Shown here: positions 34,880 through 45,800 of the stretch, in pieces | Layout of the letters: the number at the start of each line of letters is the position of its first letter | Position numbering within the stretch: position 1 is the first letter of the stretch | Source of the DNA: Oscarella lobularis | Taxonomy: Eukaryota; Porifera; Homoscleromorpha; Homosclerophorida; Oscarellidae | Length of the DNA stretch: 64,000 bases | Assembly: GCF_947507565.1 (NCBI RefSeq) | Contig: NC_089176.1 | Location: 2,356,001-2,420,000 of the forward strand | Direction of reading: 5' to 3' | Made by a program: the position numbers and the translations under genes | Notes under the pieces: model-generated | The model's database searches: none | What the model saw: the letters and a program-made list of their open reading frames with translations, nothing else | What the model was told of the DNA's origin: nothing

Positions 34880-37800
34880 ATGCAGTCAAACGATCTTCCT
34901 CCGATCGAAAATATCGTTCTCATGCCCCTCCACAAAGCGATCGCCTTACTCGCGCGTCTCGACGAGGAAAGCGACGATGTTTCCACGAGATCGCAGTGCG
35001 TTGAAAGGCTTCTCGAGATTTACAGAGATAAGGGAATACGACAAACGAGCCCACCCGTAAGAGCGTCCTCATGATGGGGCTGTGACAACGTGCTTACTAT
35101 CATTTGTCATGCTCTCCCTCCCCCAAGGTATTGACGCAAGTCGTGGAGACGACAGCGCCGTTCGAGGCCAAATGGGAGGATCTGAGACGCAACCTTGCCG
35201 CAATCAAAGACTTTTTCGACAGCGAAGAATCGCGCAGATGTTTGAACGAACTCGGACGTGACGTCACTAAGCAGATGGACAATTTTCAAGAGGCTGGGTC
35301 GCTTGAAAGGCTCGTGTTGCTGGTTGCAGGTAAGCACGAAGGCGCCAACTAGATTTGCTGCGCGTTTGCTTTTTTGTACGCTAAAATAGTTTTGGAAGGA
35401 TCTAGATATCCTTCTTTGCTTGAGAGCTTGCTCTCCAATTGTCATTGCTTTTTTTCATGACATTGTTTTTTTTGTTTTAGGAACCACTGCTTCTGGTAAG
35501 AGTACACTTATCAATGGTCTTCTTCGAATCGATTTACTTCCAACTGGTCACAACGCTACAACGTCCGTTTTGTGTGAAATCAAGTGGGGACCGGCCAAAG
35601 AGGCCGTCATCTATCTCGCATCTCCCTCTGACACTGACACGTTTGATGAAAGAGAAAAGCTGAAACTTTCGTTAGAGAAAGAGGAAGACTGCAAGACGTT
35701 TGCTTCGTATGTCAGCTGTAATAGAGCGGCGTCAGATTCCAGTCAGCCTGTCTGCTATAAAGTGGAGGTCTTCTTGCCTTTGGACTTCCTAAAGGTAAGC
35801 AAGCAACAGACAAGAGATAGATATACATGTATAAGGTATGCAAGGATTGATTGTTTTTAGAAACTTACGATAATTGATAGTCCGGGTGTTTCTGAGGCCG
35901 ACGAATTATCTCCTGCCTCGCGGAAAATAACCGAAGAGTGTCAAGCAAACACGCCCTGTCACCTTATTTACGTTATCAACGCAGAGGACGCAGCAGAAGT
36001 TGGAGCTCAAGTATAAAAGAAAATCCCAAGTCGCTGGCGCTTTCATATACTGAGATTTTAGGTGGGAGGTTTGCTTGTGGCCATGGCAAGGAAGAGAAAT
36101 AGCCAGCCTTCCATTCTTTTCGTTGTCAACAAGTGGGATCGGTTTCTTGATAAGTTTTCGTCCGGTTCGAAGCGGGTGGAAGAAGAAGAAAAATATTTTA
36201 AACGACTATACGGCGAGTTGAAGCAACGATGGAAAGACTTCGAGCCCAGTCAGGTAATAAAAATGAATTCCCACATAGCGGGTATAGCCCATCAGCTCGG
36301 CGCGGTGACAAGCGACATGGAACGGCTGCGTGACGCAATAAGCAAGACTGTCGTCAACGGAACAAAGCAGAAAATAATGAAAGCTCTTAGGTAGACCGTA
36401 CAATGCATTTAATTGTCAAGACTTTTCTCTCAACTATTGTTTCCGTTTTTTTTGCAGAAAGCCAATGGAATTACTCGAGAATACGGAACAGATTATAGAC
36501 GCAACAGTGCGTCGATCGCGACTGTCCGATAAAGAAAGGAAGGAAGATTTAGAGAGAAAAGTTGCCGAGTTGGAAAAATTTAGGTCATCAGTCACCGGTG
36601 GTAAAATAGCTCGTTTGCGCACGCAACTCGACGATCGTATCGATGGTGCCGTCAAAGAATTGCGCGCGACTTTGCTGGAAGATAAGAACGTTAAAGAGGC
36701 TTTGAAGTTGGGCAAGTCGACCGAAGCTCAAGCTCTACTTGATGAAGGCGACCTAAAAACGTTCATTGATCTTCGATTGGAGAGAACGGTAACTAATCAC
36801 TCATCGGTCAAAGAACTCAAAGAGGCAATCGAGTTTCACCTTGGACCCATGACCAGTGCGGAAATGACGGCACTCGTGTGCTTTGCGTCGAGTGTGTTTC
36901 CTAACGTTCTTCCTATACCTTTGGAAGAAACTGATCTCGAAAAAAGCGCTTTTCAAAAAAGTGCATCTGGCTTTGAAGCCGGCATAGCAAAAAGCCGTTC
37001 TTCGTCTTTCTTTTCCGGCATCACTAAACTCGTTCGCCGGAAGAAAATTCGCAAATCTCTGGAAAGCGAATATCGTGAAGCCGTCAAGACGAAGTTACGG
37101 CCGACAGTTGTACGAACGATCGCCCAAAAGAGCCTCGCAGCGAATCATCTACGAAGAGCCACGACGCTGATCGACGACCTCAACAATGAGCTGTCCTCGT
37201 GGCAGAAAAGTTATAAAACGGAAGACTTGGAGAAGTACAAAGACGTGCAGTCCAATTGCAAGAAGCTGATATCTCGCGCATCTTCCTATTTGCTGGAGCT
37301 CGGCGTCGAGGACTACACGGACAAAGACGTCATCTACCTGGACGATTGCACATCGATTGCAAGAGGTCAGTTTAGCCGAGTTCGCAAGGTTGAACTGAAG
37401 CCAATTAAAATGAAAGCTGCACTGAAAATTTTTAACGAGCCAATCGGTAGTAGCACGTCGACGAGCATGGTACGCGAGTGGAATTGCTGCAGGTAAATAA
37501 GAGGAGTACGTAGCAGAAATTCAACGAGACTTTTTGTGTTGTAGAAAGCTTGAGAGGAAGAAGAATTCACATCTCGTAGAATTTTACGGACTCGTCAGTC
37601 TAGGCGACTCTCCTGCTTCTCGTCAAATTGGGCTGGCTTTCGAGTGGTGTAGCGGAGGCACTCTCGCACGCGAAATTTACGCGATGAAAACCGGTGCGTC
37701 ATCGCCGGGTCGAACGTCGACTGGGTACACTGTTTGCGTACGGCTGATTGCGGAAATCGTTTCTGGCGTCGCATTTTTGCACGATGAAGCTTTAGTGCAC

Positions 37801-38243
37801 AGGGATCTGAAACCGGAGAATATCTTGGTAAATAGTCCGAGAAATTTTATGTTTTATTGATTCTGTTCCTGTAGCTTACAACGGATAAGAAAGTCAAAAT
37901 AGCCGATTTTGGTCTTACAAAAGACGTTGAGAGAATTACAGGCTCTTACGGCGGTACTGAGTACTATATGGCGCCAGAAGTTCAAAGAGAAGAGCCTTAT
38001 GGTTTTCCAGCTGACGTCTTCAGCATTGGTATCATAATGTGGGAGCTGTGGCAGGGCGAGAGATGTTACACGAACAATGACCAGTCTCCACCAAAAGGCT
38101 TTAGTGAGCCTACAGGAGACTTTGCAGTAGCTCAGCCAAACGCTTTTGACTCGTGGAGAGAACTGATGGAGCGGTGCTGGTCATCTCAACCATCAGATCG
38201 TCCATTGGCCAGAGAAATTTATAAAATTGTCAGTGAGTGGTAA
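34880..38243 (+). CDS. Dynamin-like GTPase-protein kinase fusion, DSTYK/RIPK5-like, copy 2
   Basis: Tandem paralogue of the preceding gene with the same eight-exon structure, about 950 residues, starting MQSNDLPPIENIVLMPLHKA. GTPase motifs are GTTASGKST, IDSPGV and NKWD. The kinase has ARGQFSRV, AALKIF, HRDLKPENIL, a canonical DFG and MAPEV. Two differences from copy 1 are notable. The hydrophobic hairpin is replaced by a Ser/Lys-rich stretch (SRSSSFFSGITKLVRRKKIR), so it is probably not membrane-inserted. The glycine loop also lacks its last two glycines (GQFSRV). The intergenic gap to copy 1 is only 176 bp. Its kinase-encoding 3' part is duplicated at 41235. Confidence 0.85.
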
Positions 38244-38762
38244 TTTGGTAAGACAATTGATCTTTTCATTTTATCAGGTTTTTGCAGGCACGTTGATAAT
38301 TAGTCGCTTTTTCTGTTTATTTATATCAACCCTTGCAGAAAACGGGAGAGCGTCCGTCTAGCAGCGTCTTTTGACTTGTGTAGGCCAAGTTGAACTGACG
38401 AAGGTCATCATGCAGGCGGCAGCTCATGACTTGTCCACGCTTCCAACTTCAGCGACAAAGAGACGTCGTCCTGTACATCACTGTGGCAGCGTTTGACCTA
38501 CGTCGACAGCTTCTTCTACTAGTAAAGGGTTGACCACGCGATATTGGTCATTTTCCTTCTAAAAATGGCGTGATGACACCGAGAGATCATGACTAAGCCA
38601 TGCACTTCTGTCTTCAGTGTGCTCACTGTGCTGCCAGCTAGGCCTGGCAGCCAGGTAGATCACTGGGTGTAAAGCTACATTGATTTCACGATCTGTCAAC
38701 GCGCAAGTGAGCTTACTGTGCACTAAAAGCAGAACTGAATTTATTTGCAGTGTAAGGAGTTT
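38244..38762. other. Convergent spacer, GTPase-kinase 2 / FReD5
   Basis: No gene seen. 38244-38280 resembles 42193-42230, and 38650-38715 resembles 51208-51280, showing that this spacer was part of a duplicated block now split by the NLR region. Confidence 0.6.
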
Positions 38763-41163
38763 CTACCAATTTGCTCGAAATTTCATTTCGGTCATTTTTG
38801 CATTTTGGTCATTATTCCATGTTTTCCAGCGGAGGCCACGATAGTCAGTTGCAGAATAGTTACCGTTCAAATTTGACTGATGACAATAGCTGTACCACCA
38901 TGCACCTGTAAACCTTGTTGCACAGCTGTTCAATGAGTTGGCATCATTGTCTTGATCTTTTGCGGAGAACATGCGTCCATTGTGAAAACTGAACAGCGAG
39001 TCTCCCGCCGTTCCACTGTATCCAGCCACGTTAAGTCTGTACTTGGTACTTTCGTTTCCTACCATAAAAGTATTGTATTTTGCGTAGGCTTTGTTTGCAA
39101 TTCCGTCTCCCAACTCAATTCTAAGTTGATTGCCAGTTCTGCTAAGGCCAAGCATCCAGCTCAATTTATCTAATCCAAGCCAAAACTCGCCATTCATATT
39201 TCCGAACCCGGTTTTATAATCTCTCCACTTGCGATAGAAGTCGACAGAGCCATCTTCTCTTCTTTGGAAAACCGTCCACCCGCCTCCGTCGGTATCCATA
39301 TCACAGTAAATCTTGATTATTGATGAACGAAATCCCAATACAGAATATGTGCCGCTCTTTGCGTTTGCGTCATTTTCAAGCAAACACGAGCACAAACAAT
39401 TCGGTGTTAGCAAATACTCTAAAAGGTGTTTTCTTGGCTATATTGTGATATTAAGTATATTTAGGTTACTCACCAGCAAGGCTAGCTGATTGAGAATCCA
39501 AAGGCACTTCGTTGAAAAGATTTATGGGATAGGATCGAAATTTCATCTCCGAAAATTGAAGTGCTTCAAAACCTTTCCAGTGTCTCCACGCAATAGCAGA
39601 TTGATCACCTGTAATACCGGATTTGAAATACTTTCCATTTAGGTTGGCGTTGAAACAAATACGGCCGTCCTTACTACCGTACCACCAAGCGCCATGATGT
39701 TGTTTGGCGCAGTCGTTAGACCGGCGATCATTATCATGACCCTTTGTGGAAAATTGCCTTTTATTGCTGGATTCAAAGGAATTTCCAGCTGTTCCCGAGT
39801 ATCCGCCAACTTGCAACGTATAGTTGCTGCGTGCATCACCTACGAAGAATTCGCTGTAAGTAGCATGAGCAGACTCATTTTTCCAGTTCTTTAAGTCGAT
39901 TCTAAGTTCATGTCCTTCATAGACTTTCATTATCGTGTGAATGTTCTCCAGTCCGAGCCAAAATTCACCGAGGAGAGAAAGATCACCAAAACCATTTGCA
40001 TAGTCATCCCATCCGCGATAGAAATCTACTGATCCATCTTTGCGTCTTTGAAAGACCGTCCACCCTCCTCCATCCGTTTCCATATCACAATAAACAGAGA
40101 CAGGTTTTCTTGTGATTCCTTTGACAAAATAAACACCACTTTTAGCTGAAGGAAATTTTTGAAGAATGCAGCTGCAGGAGCAATTCAATGGAATTACAAA
40201 ATCCAAATAATCAATCATATGTTGTTGGGACCCAGGTAAGCCCGGAACTCCTTGAAGCCCCTGGACTCCTTGAATCCCTTGAGCTCCTTTGAGTCCTTGA
40301 ACTCCTCGGGGACCTTGAATTCCTTGAATTCCTTGAGATCCTTGAACGCCTTTAAGTCCTTGATTTCCGTGAGAGCCTTGCAATCCTTGAGGTCCTTGAA
40401 ACCCTTGAGGTCCTTGGTCACCTTTCAGCCCCTTTTCCCCACGGGCTCCTTTAGGACCTTGCGGACCAATTAGTCCAATGTCTCCTTTTGGACCGGTTGG
40501 TCCCACTATTCCCCGGCTGCCCTATAATGTTAATCGTTTAGAAAATTCTTAACGTAGTGAGCAGAATCTTCTACTCACTTTTTGTCCTTGATTTCCTTGG
40601 GGTCCTTGAGGTCCTGTAGGGCCTGCTTTACCCGGTGGTCCCTGTGATGGCAAGCATGAAATAGATTACATACGAGAACATCTGAACATACCTGCGTTCC
40701 GCGTCCATTTTCTCCTGGAGGTCCAGGAGCTCCTTTTGGGCCCTTACATAGAAGAAGTCAACGATGATAAACATCTTTTAGTGGATTCTCACTCGCTCTC
40801 CGTGTGGGCCTCGCGGTCCTAATGGGCCTCGCGGTCCTTCTGGTCCGTGAGGACCACGCTGTCCTTGCTGCCCTGGATCACCTCGCGGTCCGGGAGCTCC
40901 TGCCAAGCCTGGCAAACCCGTTTGTCCTGGTGACCCGTGCAGACCTGGTACTCCTGGAAAGCCGATCGGTCCTCGAAGACCTCGAGGACCTTCGCATGTC
41001 ACGTCGGCGCACACTGGAGACGACTGCATAGACAAGAAAGAGGTAATGAGTGTCTTCTGTTGGTGCCAAGCAAATTCTGCCTTACAGCAGGCCGAGGAGT
41101 GGCAAGAATGGAAGAAAGCGATGTGAGAAGCACTCCAACATTGGCAACTGGGTGTGAAAGCAT
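38763..41163 (-). CDS. Collagen plus dual fibrinogen-domain lectin, FReD5
   Basis: The signal peptide [20 protein letters not shown] starts at 41161-41163. A normal GT-AG intron follows before [13 protein letters not shown] and the collagen. Domain A ([16 protein letters not shown]) and domain B ([16 protein letters not shown]) both keep the Cys pair around GAWWY, unlike FReD1-4. Domain A has lost the first calcium Asp (KGHDND); domain B keeps DQDND. It is very similar to FReD6 over about 2.5 kb. Its upstream region is cut at about 41193 by the kinase pseudogene, and the TATA/CRE block of other members is missing, so expression may differ or be lost. Confidence 0.88.
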
Positions 41164-41234
41164 CTTGCAAAAAATTCTTGTTCGGTTGCGATGTTTGGGA
41201 CAGTGCGTAGCGCGCGCGGGACCAAACACAAGGC

Positions 41235-42192
41235 TATAAAACGGAAGACGTGGAGAAGTACACGGACAAAGACGTCATCTACCAGGACGATTGCACATCG
41301 ATTGCAAGAGGTCAGTTTAGCCGTGTTCGCAAGGTTGAACTGAAGCCAATTAAAATGAAAGCTGCACTGAAAATTTTTAACGAGCCAATCGGTAGTAGCA
41401 CGTCCGCGAGCATGGTACGCGAGTGGAATTGCTGCAGGTAAATAAGAGGAGTATATACGTAGCAGAAATTCAACGAGCCTTTTGTGTTGTAGAAGCTTGA
41501 GAGGAAGAAGAATTCGCGTCTCGTAAAATTTTACGGACTCGTCAGCCTAGGCGACTCTCCTGCTTCGCGTCAAATTGGGCTGGCTTTCGAGTGGTGTAGC
41601 GGAGGCACTCTCGCACGCGAAATTTACGCGATGAAAACCGGTGCGTCATCGCCGGGTCGAACGTCGACCGGGTACACTGTTTGCGTACGTCTGATTGCGG
41701 AAATCGTTTCTGGCGTCGCATTTTTGCACGATGAAGCTTTAGTGCACAGGGATCTGAAACCGGAGAACATCTTGGTAAATAGTCCGAGAAAATTTTATGT
41801 TTTTATTGATTCTGTTCCTGTAGCTTACAACGGATAAGAAAGTCAAAATAGCCGATTTTGGTCTTACAAAAGACGTTGAGAGAATTACAGGCTCTTACGG
41901 CGGCACTGAGTACTATATGGCGCCAGAAGTTCAAAGAGAAGAGCCTTATGGTTTTCCAGCTGACGTCTTCAGCATTGGTATCATAATGTGGGAGCTGTGG
42001 CAGGGCGAGAGGTGTTACACGAACAATGACCAGTCTCCACCGAAAGGCTTTAGTGAGCCTACAGGAGACTTTGCAGTAGCTCAGCCAAACGCTTTTGACT
42101 CGTGGAGAGAACTGATGGAGCAGTGCTGGTCATCTCGACCATCAGATCGTCCATTGGCCAGAGAAATTTATAAAATTGTCAGTGAGTGGTAA
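41235..42192 (+). pseudogene. 5'-truncated copy of GTPase-kinase 2
   Basis: Homology to 37213-38243 begins at TATAAAACGG. About 75 bp is deleted near the start, with TAC at both edges, and the GTPase half is absent. One A is missing right after an acceptor (AAGCTTGAG in place of AAAGCTTGAG), shifting the frame to an early stop. HRDLKPENIL, DFG and MAPEV are still readable. The DNA is otherwise nearly identical to the parent, so the copy is recent. Confidence 0.88.
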
Positions 42193-42864
42193 TTTGGTAG
42201 GACAATTGATCTTTTCATTTTTGCACGTTGATCGCTTTTTTGTATGACTCAATGTGGAGGCTAAATTGACTGTCGCGACGATTCAAGAAGGTCATCAGGG
42301 CTGATTCACGGTTACAACTACTGCGGCTAGCTCGGTCACGGTTTGTCTACGTAGCTTTCTTCTGTCAGTAGGCATCTAGCTTGCACTTACACACGTCTTT
42401 TCCTGGCATTCTCAAGCTCGGTTGAAGAAGTACCGGTAGTAGCCGTCTTTTCTCTGCATCTTCCCATCTTAGTTCGGTATGAGCACGGACCCTAGAGATA
42501 GGGTCCGTGGTATGAGCGGGGAGGGGAGTTGAGCGGGGCGGTGACGCTGCTGTACGTGCGCTAGCTAAATCGAAACTTCCTGGTCTGTCAGCGATCTCAC
42601 CGAAAAGAGCCTGCTGGGTGTCAAAATCTTCACTGCAAAGGTCAAAATGTAAGTACCTACTGTTAGTGCGGCGCATCCGGAAAGGGAATACGCGAAGGCC
42701 ACAACTCTTATTCCCGGGAATTTTGGTTTTGTGGTGCTAGCACAATTGCTAAAACTAAATTCTGCTATTGGCAACTCCGAACGGTACTGTAGTAGTACCG
42801 CTCTTGAGACCTCGGACCCGCCCACGCTTTATCACGTACAAGCAACAGTAGTACTGTTCGTAGG
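42193..42864. other. Region upstream of the NLR gene, with a perfect hairpin
   Basis: The first 40 bp copy the 3' flank of GTPase-kinase 2. At 42484-42509 a perfect 11-bp stem (CACGGACCCTA) closes a GAGA tetraloop, flanked by GGTATGAGC-like direct repeats. No gene was recognised. This region must contain the NLR promoter. Confidence 0.5.
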
Positions 42865-45800
42865 ATGACGGAATCGGATCGAGTTTTGAGAAAAGTGTCA
42901 AAGTTCATTCCACCTCAAAGGCGGGCTTCTATTGCGCGGCTGCTTAACGTATCAGAGCGCGACATTCAAACAATAAAGCACAACTGCTCCGATGACACGA
43001 AAAGGCAAACGTTTGAGTTTCTTTCGAAATGGAGAGACTCGCGTGGTCCTAGTGCGTCATACGCCGACCTTAGAGAAGCAGCAGTCGTTGCTCGATGTAG
43101 TGAAGCTGTTGGAGGTGAGACGGACCTAACGTCTATACGAAGCTGATCTATTTCTTTCAGGAATTGATGAAGAGAGCGACGTTCATGTACCAAAGAGAGA
43201 GGAGGAAGGCAATGCTTCAGTTGATGACGACAGAACGAGAAGTCTTCAGCAGCTGAAAGGTATTGCAGCGGTTAATGCTGAATTTTGCTACCAAGTTGAT
43301 GATCTGGCGAATGCTCTTGGTATTTCGCACCATGCCGTATTAACTTTCAAGGAAGATTTTCGTTCACAAGCTGGAGAACAGGCTGCTGCGATTATCACAG
43401 CGTGGGAAGAAAAAGAAGAAGACGCCACCGTTGATAAACTACGAAGGATTTTGGCGGAAAATAATCTAGCTCATGTCTTGGTAGTTCAGCCATCATCTAT
43501 TCCTTGCAGAGAAGCCGACAGTAGTTATAGGCATAGATTGCTTTGTGCCTATTTGAGCCATCTTATTGAAGAAAACACCTTCGTCAACGTACTTGGAACG
43601 AAGGCAGGAGGAGATAGGCAACTGCTTAGATTGGAAAAAGTCTATGTATCGCTTAAAATAGACTCAGAGTGCACAGAATACCAAATCCGTCACTCTAATC
43701 AGCAGGTGGACACTGAGATGAAAAAATATTACGCAAGTGCTGGTATAAAGCTACAGAACAAAGAGTGGGACCAACTTTCTGCGGAAGAACAGCTCTCACT
43801 GTCGCAAAAGTATCTCGGCGAATTGCCTCTTAGCGCTAATTCACTGCTTGACCAAGAAGTTGACGAAGAAGAAGATTCTCAAACAAATATTCCCTTTGGC
43901 GTCGTCTTTAGAGACAATCCTGCGTTAGTTATTCTAGGAGACCCTGGCAGTGGGAAGACAACCATGGTACGATGGCTGACTCTGAAATTAGCCAGAGCCT
44001 TTTTTGGAAAGTTGAGCGGCCAATCCCAAGAGTACGTCCGTTGAAGTGCCTTGGAGCGAAGTTAACACTGAACTAAGCATCTCTAAAGAAACTTTTGACT
44101 TAGGTCCAATTCGTCTTCCGGTATTCGTCCGCGTAGCTGATTTTGCTCAGTATTTGTCAGAGCAAAGCAAAAAGCAGCCTAGATCTAATCACGAGCTTGC
44201 AGATTTTTTGGGCAGTAGGCATCATGGCAACGTTGAAAAGGACAATCTCGTCGTCTTTGGACCGGATCTCAATAAAATAATTAGAGTAGAGTTGGAGAGC
44301 AATCGTGTAGTTGTCGTTCTTGACGGACTTGATGAAGTAACAACGTCTCGTCAGGCAGTGCTGCAAGCGGTGGAAGACTTCATGACCAATCACGTTTTGT
44401 CTGATGGCAACACGAACCAATCACAAAAGCCGTCTACGCGTAATCAGATTGTTGTTACTAGCCGCATAGCAGGCTATCGCGCTTCTTCAATACAAAAAGC
44501 TGGCGTTGCTCGTGGAGTAGTTCAGAAGATGAACAGAATCGCTGTTTCACATTTCTGTGACAGCTGGATGCTGGCATCGTTTGATCACGTACCTGGCAGC
44601 CTAGACAAGGAAGAAGGATTGCGACGGGCAAAAGAGGCATCTGCAGGTTTGCAACAAGCTCTCTTTTCTTCCACGCATCCGACACTGTATCAGTTGGCCT
44701 CGAACCCTCTTCTTCTGACCGTCTTGGCCGTTATTTACAAAAAATCAAAGAACCTGCCGCGAAAGAGAACGCGAGTCTATGACGCTGCTATAAACTTTAT
44801 GGCAGACAAGTGGCGAGAGACCAAATCCAACCGCGAAACTGGTAACTGTATTATAAATGAGAGTGCGCTAATGGAATCACTTATTCGGATCGGTTACTAT
44901 TTTCACGGAGAAAGTCGCACTGGCTACCTTTCAAAGGAAAAGTTGCTGAAGCATTTGAAATTATATTATTGCGACGCAGTGAGAGCTGCGGGCGAGACAG
45001 AAAAAAATTATGAAGAAGTCGCCTCTGTTCTTTTTCAAAGGCTGCACGAGAGCGTTGGTCTTCTTGCAGAAAAAGCTAATGAGTGTTACGGTTTCATTCA
45101 TTTGTCTTTTGAAGAATTCCTTGCTGGCAGAGAACTGGTAAGGATTGAGGAGCCTGAAAAGACTCTAAAGGCAATTCAAAACCTTAGCTTTGATCCGAGA
45201 TGGAAAGAGCCTATTGCGCTTGGTTTGGGCTACGCCAGCATTCACTGGCACCCAAACCACTTCAATTCTCTCATATCTAGGCTTATTGAGTGTTCCACGG
45301 AGGAAGACGTATTGCCGCGAACGACTTTACTTGTTGTCCACTCTTTGAATGAATTTGAAGATGAATGCCTGGGCGAAAAAACGGTTGAAAAGTTGCAGAG
45401 GCAATTGGTAACGTTTTATGCAAAAAATGCCTCTAGACCGTCGGGCTTCGTCTGCAGACAGCTTCTGTGTGCTTTGAAGCAAACGACAAATATTAGCAGT
45501 CTTAGAGAAGTGCTTGCATCTGTCCTTAAATCCATCGTCAGGGCTGGTTCGTGTCAGGACAGTTGTACGGCAGCTGTGCTGTTGGAACGCCTTGAACTAC
45601 TTGATAATGGTTCTCGTAAAGAACTTTCTGTTAATTTATATAAGGATCACTCTGATTTTAAATGGCCCATTCACGGAACACTTCGTCGCGCATCTTCTCC
45701 CCGCCAAGACACTCTACTGCAAGTTTACCTTCATCCAGGAGTGTTCATTGGTGGGGAATTTGGCGAGGAAAGGCTGAACTACAGCATAGCTCACAACAGT

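Noticed and set aside
41231-42192. A third functional kinase gene
   Set aside because: It has no GTPase half, no start region, and a 1-nt loss after an acceptor that leads to an early stop. Called a pseudogene.
44016-44080. Apparent frameshift splitting the NLR into two genes
   Set aside because: A 46-bp intron at 44032-44077 (donor GTACGT, acceptor ACTAAG) restores one frame through the NACHT domain, and its length equals that of the first intron.
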